From NCBI RefSeq assembly GCF_016808095.1, contig NC_068976.1, forward strand, positions 30,250,371-30,314,370: 64,000 bases of DNA, in the 5' to 3' direction. Source of the stretch: Vigna angularis (lineage: Eukaryota > Streptophyta > Magnoliopsida > Fabales > Fabaceae). The notes under the pieces are model-generated. The model had not been told where the DNA came from. It made no database searches and saw only the letters and a list, made by a program, of their open reading frames with translations. The first letter of the stretch is position 1; each line of letters begins with the position of its first letter. Below, one piece after another: positions 1-11,609 of this stretch. The translations under genes were made by a program, and so were the position numbers.

Positions 1-2710
1 CCTTATCTTCTAGTTTCCTTGTAAACTCATTTACTCTACTTATTTTGTGCATAAAATTTCTAGCATCTCAAATTGAAATGTACTCACGAAAAAATTAAAA
101 TCATAAACCTTCAGAACACTCTTACTTGTCACTTCTAGCCTCGTCAAAACCACCATTACACATACCCCACTAGTCTCAAAATAATCCATTAATGTTTTAA
201 AAGAACTCATTACTCATAAACTATTAATCACAAAATTCCAGAAAACTTTTCATTCCTACTATAACCAGAAAGTGATTCTCCTTATAGATCCCTATTTAAG
301 ACTTTCATGTCCCTGTAAAACTCTAAGAATCATTCTTTTTTCTGTAACAACCTTCCATTATATTTTCTCAACACAATTTCTACTCCTAGAAATCGTACAC
401 CTCTAAAAGCCACTTATGTTTACCAAAATTATACTAGATTGTTCCACCTTACCCTCTACTTCTATTCTCCGTAAAATTTATAATTACTCTAATGATTTCA
501 CGGAGTCCAAAACACTATTACTAAATAATTCATCCTTATGTTTTCTTTTCTATACCCATTTATCAAGAACTTGTCCAAAAGTAATACCTAATTTGAGTAT
601 GCTTTATAACATCCATAGAAACCCTTCCACACTTAAGATCATGCATCATTTCTTTCACTCGTCCTTGATGAACTTATCTGACTCTCGGTAATACTGCCTT
701 CACCCTTAACCACACTTAATGTTCAACAATCAACTCACAATTCTTGAAGACCATAAACTTCTAAAAACATATTGGAACATGACCAAACCATCCTTTCGAT
801 CATACCCTAAACTACAATATTTATCCTTCACTTGCATTGGTCAGATATCCCTAAAATACCGATCCTCATCCTTTATTTAACCCAAAATAAATGTTGAACC
901 ACTATTTTTTTTTTCACCTGATAAACACTTCTGAAATACTTGACAAAACTAGAATAATCAAGCTTCTTTCAAGATTATACTCCAAATTACCTCAACCTTC
1001 ATCTAATTGTTTTCCTAGCAAACATTACTAGCCTAAGTTAAAACATTCTCCAAGAATTAACTTATAAACTCTAAATCTTAGGAATATAAACCTTGTCCTC
1101 AAAATACCTTCCCACATCCTAAGCTAATATGAATTCACAAACTTAATGTTGTCTCTAATCCAGTACCTAACAATTGTGTATCTCTAATAAGACTCAGCAG
1201 ATCACTCAATCAACAATGTTATAAATTCTGAAACAACTTATTTTAATCTCAATAAGGCCGAATTTAAAACTAACTAGATTCCTTATCAGTACTGCACCCA
1301 CTCATTTAAATAAACCACTTATGCCACATAAGTTAAATGATCTAGAGAGATTATCAAGGCAATCAACCACAACCAACCTCAATTATAACGTGCTTCCCTA
1401 GATCAAAACCATATCCCTAGGATATTTAGTGTTAACTAAATCTAAAATTTTTATCTTATGCGAACTAAAAGTAAGTATAAACAAGTTCACTCACTCGCAT
1501 GACTGGTCAGAGATCAAGGTGCGACATATAAATCTTTACCCATCCTTTACATCACCATTGAGGTTTGAATACTACCATATAACTATGCCTGATGAAATTG
1601 CTCCAATCACAACCTACAACTTCTTAATTATTCCAAATTCCCTAATCACATTAATATTGCAACCCTCATTTTTTATCTATTTCCAAACTCTTCTTCTTCC
1701 TTATCTTGCCATATTCATAATAATATCAATTCAACCTACACTACCTCTACTAACTTTAACATTCCAAAATCAATAAAATTTACAACCGTAAATCATGACT
1801 CTTTAATCCTCTCATAAAAATACCAAAACTTTGCATAAGCTGAAAGCCAAAATTTTCGTACCTCGATTTTCTCTACCACTCATCATACCAAAATCACATA
1901 CTCTCAAATCTTATCTCTAATACATTTTACTGAAAAATCTAACTATCTCTTTTTAATCATCCATTTAGCTTAGAATCCTTTCAATACTTCATTCTTCTCT
2001 AAAGACCTTGTGTTCTCTTAACTTACAAATTTCTCCTCTTATTAAACTTTCTCTCAATTCTCTTTATGCCTTATACCACTTCTCATATACTCTTCTTCGT
2101 CTAATATTTGATTTATTCTTAATCTACTTCAATATTCATATCCCTTTTTATTTTAAACTTTATGTTCAAATCTTCCACCATTTTCTTTCTTCAGATTCCA
2201 ATCATCACTGATACATCAATCCATGTTACCAATCTCACACAATGCCACTTTGTTTCTTATCAACACTTCCTTCTTCTGACTTCTAACGTTACTGATATAC
2301 TAAACCAGACTGATTTCTCAAATCTTGCTACATTCATGCTTATCCAAAGCTTCTCTTAATCTAGCCTTCGAACTCAACTCATTTTTGTGAAACGTAAGAT
2401 ATCTAATTTATTAATTTTGTTCTAGAAACTTCTAAAAATTTTACTTCTAAACACCAACATCTTCACTCATCCTTTGAAACTTAAACTCTAGTATTATATC
2501 TCCCTATCAAGGCTTTAACTAATTCTAATATCTTTCCTCAAACCCTCAGAATTAAGAAAGGAAAATCATCTATGGTAAAAGTCATGGTAGTTAGACACAA
2601 TACTCTACTATCTAGACTTGGAGAAAATGGTAAGTATACCATTTAGACTCAATTCTTCATAGAGAAGACACAACAGACCCACGACACAAAGGTCATCCTA
2701 AGGACAAACT
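1..2710 (-). other. Degenerate internal region of an LTR retroelement, no coding sequence seen
   Basis: This stretch lies on the internal side of the primer-binding site at 2711-2722, so on the minus strand it should be the 5' part of the retroelement whose LTR follows. No open frame longer than about 115 codons exists on either strand, and I recognise no Gag, zinc knuckle, protease or reverse transcriptase motif. The plus strand is rich in A, C and T and poor in G across the whole stretch. It could be an untranslated leader, a non-autonomous (LARD-like) interior, or a strongly mutated gag. The assignment is inference from position next to the LTR. Confidence 0.45.
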
Positions 2711-2722
2711 GCTCTGATACCA
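2711..2722 (-). other. Retrotransposon primer-binding site
   Basis: The minus strand reads TGGTATCAGAGC, the classic plant retroelement site complementary to the 3' end of initiator tRNA-Met. It lies four bases inside the LTR end (GGGATGTTACA on the minus strand, ending at 2727). This fixes the orientation: LTR at 2727-5012, interior running toward position 1. Confidence 0.85.
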
Positions 2723-2800
2723 TTAATGTAACATCCCAAATTCTCACATTAATGTAACATCCCCACTTTTCACATTAATGTAACATCCCCAAATTTTCAC
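2721..2800. repeat. Triplicated 26-bp LTR terminus
   Basis: The segment CATTAATGTAACATCCC plus about nine further bases occurs three times in a row, starting near 2721, 2747 and 2773. The repeat unit contains the LTR terminus itself and the spacer next to the primer-binding site. The related LTR ends at 45195 and 55461 do not show the triplication. Confidence 0.8.
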
Positions 2801-3114
2801 ACTTGATAATTAACATTACATTTACGGTAACATTCCGTAATCTCACCCTTTAAAATTTCCTAGTTGATATAAGTCTATACATGTAAAAAGATTCTAATTA
2901 TAATTCTTCTACTCCTCCCTTTCCTTGGTACTATGTGAGGCGACATTCCTTCATCTGCTCCCGTATAACGAATTATACGATCATCGCACATACCCAAACA
3001 CAAAACAAACACAACAAGTAGGGTGAGCTAACATGCAACAAATCATTTATAAGACATGCATAATTACTTTGATACAAACATCATATAATAATTATGTCAG
3101 ACACCCTCATACCA

Positions 3115-3480
3115 TCGTACCACAATTCCTATTGAACACTCGTCCCACAATACCCAATAAACACCAAAATACCCAATAAACACCAAAATACCCAATGGAC
3201 ACTCATTCCATAATACCCAATAAACACTCATTGAACACTCGTCCCACAATACCCAATAAACACCAAAATACCCAATAAACACCAAAATACCCAATAGACA
3301 CTCATTCCATAATACCCAATAAACACTCATTGAACACTCGTCCCACAATACCCAATAAACACCAAAATACCCAATAAACACCACTATACCCAATAGACAC
3401 TCATTCCACAATACCCAATAGGCACTTATCCCAACGATATTCAATAGGCACTTATCCCAACGATATTCCATAGGCACTTA
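3115..3480. repeat. Higher-order tandem repeat inside the LTR (about 99 bp, built from a 17-20 bp unit)
   Basis: The phrase CACTCGTCCCACAATACCC recurs at about 3137, 3236 and 3335, a period of 99. Within each period a short unit containing AATACCCAATAAACAC repeats four to five times. On the minus strand the array stays open by periodicity and gives a false 126-codon frame. The plus-strand LTR copy has only a few units of the same array, at about 44680-44770. Confidence 0.85.
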
Positions 3481-3538
3481 TCCCAACGATATGTTGATGA
3501 GCGATACAACGGAAGGTTTTTCACTTGTGATGTCATTC

Positions 3539-3740
3539 TTAGTCCCCTCACTATGTCCAAAACCGGCACATAGACCAGGACATTCTGCCCTCCATACCAT
3601 TCATAATGTTAGTCCCCTCACTATGTCCTAAACCGGCACATAGACCAGGACATTCTGCCCCCCATACCATTCACAAGGTTAGTCCCCTCACTATGTCCTA
3701 AACCGGCACATAGACCAGGACCTCCTGCCCCTCTCACCAC
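3539..3740. repeat. Three tandem copies of a 70-bp unit inside the LTR
   Basis: TTAGTCCCCTCACTATGTCC begins at 3539, 3609 and 3679, an exact 70-bp period. Each unit contains the phrase ACCGGCACATAGACCAGGAC. The third copy is incomplete. The plus-strand relative has a single such unit near 44525-44580. Confidence 0.85.
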
Positions 3741-3830
3741 ATAATTCATCATTCTCTACTTGAGACTGAATGATTATTAGAGTATCAGGATAACCTCCAA
3801 CTTCATGACCCTCAACATCAACATATACGC

Positions 3831-4031
3831 ACATACCATGACATTACAGAATCTCTCCACGAAACTCATACCATGCTCACATTCCTTAACTCATATTATA
3901 CCATTACGAAATCTACCCATAATCCTCATACACATACCATGACATTACAGAATCTCTCCGCGATACTCATACCATACTCACATTCCTCGACTCATATTAT
4001 ACCCTTACGACATTTCCCCGTAATACTCATA
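3831..4031. repeat. Two tandem copies of a 101-bp unit inside the LTR
   Basis: ACATACCATGACATTACAG starts at 3831 and 3932. The two units are close to 90 percent alike by eye. The copy of the LTR near 44300-44420 appears to hold a related segment. Confidence 0.75.
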
Positions 4032-4606
4032 CATGTTTAGATGCATAAATTCAAATCAAATAAACTTCAATCATTTCAGAAATCATACAAACTGAATATA
4101 TTCCAACAAGATATATTACATGATAATTTAACAGTACATAATCTGTACACAAGATTTAAGTTAAAAACCTGTCGAGTAGACTTCTAGGAAAGAGAGGTGC
4201 GTCACAATGGACAACTTAAGTACCAAGTCTTTCCTTAGCCAAAGTGTTCCTCAACTAGTTTTTAACAAATTTCTTATTAACAGATTCAAAACAACAGCAT
4301 ATAATATTTACACCGAATATCAATATAGATAAACATACAGTAAGCATTAACAATATTCATACATAATTTCAAGACATGAATAGAAATAAAACAGTACTAA
4401 ATCATAATATAAAAGCTTAGAAAAGTTAGCTCCCCTACCTCTATTCCAGACTTAATCTCCTGCTCCGAATTTGTTTCCCCCGAAACCTTTCAGAATCTCT
4501 ACTCTTCTTGCAACTAAAAATTTCTCCCTAACTATTTCTTCTCTATTTCTCAAGCTCTCACTTGATTCCTCTTCTCTTGGTGCAAAATACCCTTCCCTCC
4601 CATGAC

Positions 4607-4614
4607 TATTTATA
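4607..4614 (-). promoter_or_regulatory. TATA box of the LTR promoter
   Basis: TATAAATA on the minus strand lies about 400 bp into the LTR. The two relatives of this LTR carry the same octamer at equivalent-looking places (43501-43508 plus strand, 56424-56431 minus strand). This conservation supports a promoter role. Confidence 0.55.
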
Positions 4615-5012
4615 GTAAAAAAAAATTTACTATTCCTTAATATTTTAATATTATTTATTATTTTAATATTATTTAAAAATAATATTTCAATCATTTTCTC
4701 ACCAAATCTGATCCTAATTTCTACCTACTACTTACTTCCATGCTAAGGAATCCAAATGCTGAAAATTTATTTTTACTATTTACTATTCACTTTTACTATT
4801 CACTTTTTACTATTCACTTTTTACTATTCACTATTCAATTTTTACTATTCGATTTTCTAAAAAAATTACTAAATAAGTTATCAAAAATTTTAACTTCTCC
4901 TTATAAAATTACTATAATTTTATATCCAAAATTTATATTTTTCTATCCATTAAAATTATTATTACTAATAAAATACTAAAATTTAGTATAAATATTTTTC
5001 ATGGGTCTTACA

Positions 5013-6413
5013 TAAATAGGTATACAAAATAAAGAGGCACGCTGATGGGAGTATTGAACGATACAAGGCAAGGTTAGTAGCCAAAGGCTACACACAACAA
5101 CAAGGTTTATATTACTTTGAGACTTTTTCACCTGTTGTCAAACTTACAACAGTAAGATTGGTTCTGGCTTTAGCAGCTTCCAAACATTGGTATTTACATC
5201 AACTAGATGTAACTAATGCCTTTTTACATGGGGATCTAGATGAAGAAGTATACATGTCTCTTCCTCTTGGTTATAAAACTGAAAAACCAGGACAAGTTTG
5301 CAAGTTGTTGAAGTCTTTATATGGACTCAAACAAGCCCTAGACAATGGAATTACAAGTTGACAACTACTTTACTCTCTTTGGGCTACATACAATCAAAAT
5401 TAAATTATTCACTTTTTGTAGAAAGTGATTCTGCTCATATTACCATCTTACTTATTTATGTAGATGATATAGTTTTGGCAGGTGATGACATCCAGGAAAT
5501 CCAAACTGTGAAGGCTCTATTGAATGCAAAGTTCAAGATTAAAGACTTAGGTCAACTCAAGTATTTTCTGGGCTTAGAAATTGGAAGATCTCAACATGGC
5601 ATTAATTTGTCACAAAGGAAGTATGCTCTAGAGTTACTAGAAGATGCAGGATTGTTGGGATGTCAACCTGTTTCTACTCCCATACAGCCAGACACAAAAT
5701 TTTCCAAGAAAGAAGGGAAACCCTATTTAGATGTGCAGGACTATAGAAGACTTCTTGGCAGGTTACTATATCTAACCAACACAAGACCAAATTTATGTTT
5801 CGCTGTTAGTACTCTTAGTCAATTTCTTTCTAATCCTTTGGAAGATTACTATGCAACAACAATAAGAATCCTGAGATATATCAAGAACAATCCAAGACAA
5901 GGATTATTCTTTCCCTCCAACACAGAACATGCTCTCAAGGCTTTTAGTGATTCTAATTGGGTTGCTTGCCCTGACATTAGAAGGTCTGTGACTGGTTTTA
6001 ATGTGTTTTATGGTGCATCATTAATCAGCCGGAAATCCAAGAAGCAAGGTACTATATCTAGATCATCAACCGAAGTAGAATATAGAGCTTTAGCTTCCAC
6101 AACATGTGAAATTCAATGGCTTCTGTATTTGCTCCATGATTTGAAACAGCCTCTACCACAACCAGTTCCTCTGTTTTGTGACAATCAATCTGCTATACAA
6201 ATTGCACATAATCGAGCCATGCATGAAAGGACAAAGCATATTGAAATTGATTGCCATCTCATAAGAGATAAAGTTCAAGCTGGTGTAATTAAGCTCTTGT
6301 CCATTCCTACTTCAGCACAACTTGCAGACATTCATACTAAAGCTTTGCATCCAGTACAATTTCAATCTTTGTTGTCCAAGCTGAGCATTAAGGATATATA
6401 TGTTACAGCTTAA
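5013..6413 (+). pseudogene. Ty1/copia pol fragment (reverse transcriptase and RNase H), frameshifted
   Basis: Only the C-terminal part of a copia polyprotein remains. Two plus-strand frames, up to about 5340 and from there to 6413, join into one reverse transcriptase/RNase H; a missing base near 5340 breaks the reading, judged against the related copy at 51430. The catalytic YVDDI motif of reverse transcriptase is intact at about 5458-5472, as are features of copia RNase H such as the SRSSTEVEYRAL-like stretch and the C-terminal HTKAL. Gag, protease and integrase are absent because the Gypsy-type LTR interrupts the element at 5012; the rest presumably lies left of the window. It is the same family as the element at 47321-52685. 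It cannot make a working polyprotein as it stands. Confidence 0.9.
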
Positions 6414-6419
6414 GGGAGA

Positions 6420-6598
6420 TATTAGATTTAATTTATTTTCCGTTCATATCTGTGCATTTATGTTCATATATTTATATTATATTTTTATATTTATATTCTG
6501 TTTATATATTGTTTCAAACAATTATATATATGTAAATTGTACTCTCTCCTGATTATGGAATAAGAAATACAATTCCTATCCTTTCTTTTCTCATAATA
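6420..6598 (+). mobile_element. 3' LTR of the copia element (179 bp)
   Basis: The LTR begins TATTAGATTT directly after the purine tract AAGGGAGA and ends TCATAATA, so its ends are inverted (TATTA and TAATA). Its length agrees with the 178 bp 3' LTR of the sister element at 52508-52685, and the two align along their length. It is followed, with no gap, by TRIM internal sequence instead of host DNA. Confidence 0.8.
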
Positions 6599-6862
6599 TG
6601 GTATCAGAGCCATAGAGTCTATCCTAGCGAGTTCTAAGTGGGCATTCTATTCTTTTATTCCATCTGCTATCGGGCCGTTATCGAACCACCCAATTTCTAC
6701 TATCACGCACGAGATGTCTATACCTCGGCGTGAAGGGGGTGTGTTGGAAGTCCCACATCGACTAGAGATAAGACCAAAATATAATATATAAGTGAGGTGC
6801 AAACCTCACTTTACAAGTCGGTTTTGTGGGGTTGAATTAGGCTTAAAACCCACCTTCTAACA
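6599..6862 (+). mobile_element. 3' half of a TRIM (miniature LTR retrotransposon)
   Basis: The segment starts with the primer-binding site TGGTATCAGAGCC (6599-6611), continues through about 130 bp of non-coding interior, has a purine tract GAAGGGGGTG (about 6732-6741) and ends with a 121 bp LTR, TGTTGGAAGTCCC to CTTCTAACA (6742-6862). Size and layout fit TRIM elements, which encode no protein. The expected 5' LTR is missing; the copia LTR takes its place exactly at the primer-binding site. Within the LTR, AAGTGAGGT and ACCTCACTT form a hairpin (6790-6811). Confidence 0.75.
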
Positions 6863-8439
6863 GAGTAAGTCTTTAATATATAAATATTAATTATATTTTT
6901 ATTTTCGTAGCTTTTATATAAAATTGAATTTTTTTCTCTATCTCAAATTTTAAATTATTTTTATCTTTAAATTATATTAATAAAGAGATGCAGTTTTCCT
7001 AATCAAGATGTTCAAGATTTATTATATCTATATCTATGTGTTGATATGTGTGCATCCACATGAACATATAATATATGTGATAATATTATTTGTCACGTCG
7101 ATAGTGAAGATTAAATTTATTCAAACTTTATTGATGATAAAAATATTTAAAATTTAAGATAAAAATAAAATTTAATTTATATAAAAATTAAGAAATTAAA
7201 AGTATATTTAATCTTATTTTATTTATAAATTTACTGGATTTGTACTTGTGAAGCTATAGTAATATTGGATTACTGGCTATTTTCTGAACAATGTTTTCCC
7301 TCTTTTTGTTTCCGGCCAATTTGTATTCTACAGTGACGAAATATCTACTTCGTTAGTATTTCTCTCTGGTCATAAGCTTGATCAAAACCATTAAAAAAAA
7401 ATTTGTGAATCAAAAAATAAAATAAAATCAGTAATCACACATAAACCTATGAATAAAATCCGTTATAAATATTAAAGGAATATCTTAAATAAATATTTTG
7501 AAGTACAAGCATTTTAATTATTCGTTATTTGAAGTAATATATAGAAGTATTTTAATTAACCGTTAACAAATTATTGGAATTTGATTTTGTACATTTCTAT
7601 TTTTTATTTATTACCTGTGAAATTGAATTTTTTTTATAAAAGATATTTTTTTTTAACTTTTACTTTCTTATGTAAGACACTTCAATTTTTTTTAGAAATA
7701 AAAAATAATTTTCATTAATATTATATTATACAAACTTATTTGAATTGTACCATTTTAAAATAATTTTATTTAAAATAAAAAAGATAAAAATAAAAAATAT
7801 TTTCAAATATCACAATTTTAAGAAAAAAAATTCAGATATTTTTTTAGGTACCTAGACCTCCTTTCTCTCACCTCAGCATCCCTTTCTCTCTCTTTTTTAC
7901 TTAAATATATTTCTGCTACAATTTTATGTAGATATGATCTCTTTTATAATTTGATCACACACAAATTAGTTGAATAACATAGGACATTTTCAATAATTCA
8001 AATTTTCAAACAGAGTAAATTCTTATTTACTCTAAAGATTCTTCATTTTCTTCCTTTTTTTGTTTGGATTTATCATCAAATTTTTTGAGATTTTGTTATA
8101 TTGGAATACTTTGTTTTAGGTGCCTAAATTTTGAATAATTATTCAGATTGAGTTGAAAATTTTTAAAGTAAGGAATTATAGATAAGAAAAGTTATTTATT
8201 TTTTTAACATAAACTTTTACTATAAATTATAAGGTTTTGTTAGAAGGTTAATGTTTTGATTTTTGTGTATGGATTATATTTTGTTTGAAATTAAATGAGA
8301 ATGTTTTTTATATTCTTTTTATTAAATGAGATTACGAGAGAAATGAATAGTTTTTTCTATCGCAAGAGAAAGTTCAGGTTTAGAAACGTGGGCGAAAGGG
8401 AAGTTGGAGCAGGAGATGATGTCAAATGATTAGTAGAGT
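6863..8439. other. AT-rich spacer without recognisable genes
   Basis: This stretch is very AT-rich, with frequent short runs of A or T. I see no open frame of useful length, no RNA gene and no clear transposon ends. Confidence 0.6.
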
Positions 8440-9450
8440 GAGTCACAATTGGAGTTTGAATCTATTTGTGGTATTCAAGCAAAGGACGTTGAGGAGAAGT
8501 AATCATCTGATCCAAAACAGGCGAGACTTCTGAAGGTTCGACTATAATATTGACATTCAATATAATGGAAGTGTAAAAAGGGATAGTCTAAAAAAAAAGG
8601 TAACATCAACAAAAGCTATATAACGCTGAAGTTGAGGAAAAAAACAATGATAGCCCTTTCGAAGGCATGAGTAACTAAGGAAAATACATTTGAGTGATTT
8701 GGTAGAAAGTTTATCTTTACTCAGATTAAGGTCATGGACAAAGCATGTGCAACCAAAGACACAAAGAGGAATGGAGAAAATATCTTGTGTTGGATATAAG
8801 AGAGAGTGAGGAATCTGATTATTAAGGACTGAGGAAGACATGTGGTAGATCGGATAACATGTTATTAGAATGACATCTCCCCATATGCGAAAAGGAATAT
8901 TGTGGTGAAGAAGAAGGATACAAGCAATTTCAACCAAGTGTCGATTCTTTCTTTCAGCGACACCATTCTATTGGGGTGTGTGAGAGAAAGATGTTTGATT
9001 GAGAATACCCTATGAACTTAGAAAAGACTGAAATTGGGAAGACATAATTCACGAGCACTGTCAGTGCGTAAAATGTTATTAGAGGTGTCAAATTGAGTTT
9101 GATATTTAGTCGAGAAACTTTAGAATATAGAAAGAACATCATAATGATTTTTCGTTAAAAATAACTAAGTACATCGGGAAAAATCATCGATGAAAGTAAT
9201 AAAGTAAGAAAAACTCAAAGTAGAACTAATACAACTAGAACCCAAAATATCATAGGGAACTAAGGCAAAAGGTGATAAAACACTTTTATTAACTTGAGTA
9301 CCATATGTATGACGAGTGTGTTCTTCTGAAGACTCACATTGAAAAGACAAATTGTGAGACAAATTGGGAAGCATGAGACACATTTTGACAGGACTAGTAT
9401 GACCTATGTGTTGATGCTCAAGAGTTTAAGACACAATGAAAATACAAGCA
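8440..9450 (-). pseudogene. Dead copia integrase/pol fragment
   Basis: Three minus-strand frames in order (9383-9165, 9142-8954, 8937-8557) match consecutive parts of a copia integrase. The first carries a stretch ending YFITFIDDFSR, typical of the integrase core start. The second carries HTPIEWC, a decayed form of the HTPQQNG-type motif. The third carries the C-terminal region with KDKLSTKSLKCIFLSYS. Frames are broken at least twice and bordered by stops. It differs from the two other copia copies in the window, so it belongs to another copia lineage. Reverse transcriptase is not seen downstream on this strand, so the fragment is truncated. Confidence 0.8.
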
Positions 9451-11110
9451 ACTGATTGTGACAGATATTATAATCCTTGAGACTATAGTCCTACTCAAAT
9501 CGTCTGTCTGATACACCGATCATGAACAAGAACAAAATTATTAACCAAAACGATAGAGTAATTTTTTGTGCGAGTGAACTTGCTTATGGAGATTAGATTA
9601 AAAGAACAGTCGAATAAAATCTAGGGTAAGATTAGAAGAAGGTCATGTTTGACCAAAGCCATGAACTTTTAATTGAGTCATTTTCCATGATAATAAAGGG
9701 TAAAGAATCCAAATAAGTCAGTTGAGAGAAAAAGAGACTTGTTACTGAACATATAGTTAGAGACACTAGAATAAACCAAAAGTATGATCTAAAAAAAATA
9801 TATGATCAAATCAACGAGCAAGTTCGAATGAGGTAAAAATGTAAAATAAAAGCAAGTAGAATGAATTTCTAATTAATAAAAATTACTTAAGAACTGAAAA
9901 TATAACATATAGAAAGTGATAAAGTTATAAATGTGTATACAAAATATGTATCACACAACATAACATGTATAAATGTGTTGCTTGAGTTTTATTGAATTTA
10001 TTTTGATCTAATACTCAATATTCTTGAGTTCGGTTATCAATCTAAGTATTATATTGGATTAAATGATATTAATGTTTGGTGAGAGATAATTAATACATAA
10101 TATTATTTGAGAAGACGTTAAGACGACGTTAAATGATATTCTATTTGTTCAATATCCTATAAATGTCTTTATGACTTTTATATGGTGGTGTTTGATGAAA
10201 TTAAATTGTTTTTGGATTGTTAATCAAAATGCTTCTTTTATATACGCCTTGCTTGTGTTAATTTTTTTCAATAGTTTACCCTTATGTATTGTTTATATTA
10301 TGTATTGTTTATATTATGATATGTTATAATAGTATGTTATACATAAACATATATAAATATAAACAATGGTGGAGCTTAGTTATTCCACAAGAAGTCTTGG
10401 AACCCCTCCTTAATTTATTTTTCCATTTACTTATTAAAATATATAATATATTTTCATTGTTTTAAAATATAAGTCTTAAAAAAATTGATTTAATTATAGT
10501 AAAACTTAATTAATTATTGAATTTAAAAACATCAAGAAAGATAATAATATTTATCATAACCTTTTTACTTACTTGTTCACTTACTATTAATTAATAATTT
10601 TGTAACTTTCTTGCTAATATACCATATTCAATAGAATATTAGTTTAAAATTTTCAATCTCAGTATTTTATTGGTAATACTCTTAATTATTCAAATTTGAT
10701 AAATTTATCGATCATCTTTGAACTATATAAATCTTTAACAAGAGTAGGAACTACATTTTAATTTAACAAAAAGAATTCTTTTTTGTCAAACAAGATTGTG
10801 AAATAAAATAGAAGACAAATTTATTGCACATAATATATTATTTGTATTGAAAAAGATATAATTGAAAAGTTTAGTTTTAACTTATATAGATGAGTTCATT
10901 AAATTAAAAGAACAAAAAAGAAATATATTAGATATATGCATTTCTGTTATAATTATAATTATATTAAATTATATATTCATTTGTTGTATTAGTGGTAATG
11001 ATAATATATATAATTTTAAGTATATTATTTTAACTTCAAAATTAATGCTCAAGATTTGCCATTAAATATAAATGCAAAACCAACATTTAAAAAAATATTA
11101 GAGATTTTAC

Positions 11111-11114
<4 letters not shown>

Positions 11115-11159
<45 letters not shown>
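11115..11159. repeat. (TA)n microsatellite
   Basis: About 22 uninterrupted TA units. Confidence 0.95.
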
Positions 11160-11163
<4 letters not shown>

Positions 11164-11572
11164 ACATGTCAAATCAAGTATGGATAATGTTTATATCTGT
11201 AGGTATTTATTAATATCCACAAATATTTAGAAAATGATATCTTATAAATTTATAAAATAAAAAGTAAATAAAATTACTAAAAGGAATATAAAATATAATA
11301 TAAATTAAATTAAACATAAATATAAATTTAATTTTAATTAAATTTATATTAATAGAAAATATTTAATTTTAATTTTAATTATATATAACTTAATAAAATA
11401 TAAATTAAAATTTTTTATTTTTATTTTTTCAGATAATAGATACTTATGAGTATGGATAGTGTGATACATATACCCGACCTGTTTATACCGCTATCCGTAG
11501 ATAATAAATACTGTGGATACCAATTATTCATCGTGAATTTTATTTGTAAATATCTGTAAATATGGATATTTT

Positions 11573-11574
<2 letters not shown>

Positions 11575-11606
<32 letters not shown>
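11575..11606. repeat. (AT)n microsatellite
   Basis: About 15 AT units ending before TTTGTATG. Confidence 0.9.

Positions 11607-11609
<3 letters not shown>

Larger units (their letters stand above)
2727..5012 (-). mobile_element. Long terminal repeat (2.3 kb) of a Gypsy-type retroelement, nested in a copia element
   Basis: Read on the minus strand, the LTR begins TGTAAGACCCATG at 5012 and ends GGGATGTTACA at 2727, with a primer-binding site just beyond. These termini are of a type common in plant Gypsy LTRs; assignment to Gypsy rests on that alone, since no pol is in view. A TATAAATA box lies at 4607-4614 (minus). The LTR is unusually rich in internal tandem repeats (2721-2800, 3115-3480, 3539-3740, 3831-4031). 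Immediately past 5012 the sequence becomes copia reverse transcriptase DNA, matching the copia copy at about 51085, so the element inserted into a copia. A diverged copy of the same LTR lies on the plus strand at about 43400-45195. Confidence 0.8.

Noticed and set aside
416..2359. Several plus-strand frames of 65-115 codons
   Set aside because: Composition is Ile/Leu/Phe/Ser/Thr-rich as expected from AT- and C-rich DNA. No domains, and the retroelement orientation is the opposite strand.
3097..3477. 126-codon minus-strand frame with repeated YWVLWNECLLGI-like residues
   Set aside because: It is the translation of a tandem DNA array inside an LTR. Its period is a multiple of three, which keeps it open. 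No protein family resemblance.
3115..3740. CRISPR-like regular repeats
   Set aside because: Units are contiguous without unique spacers, in a plant retroelement LTR.
10862..11065. 67-codon plus-strand frame
   Set aside because: Low-complexity, AT-driven, no motif, no promoter or homology cues.
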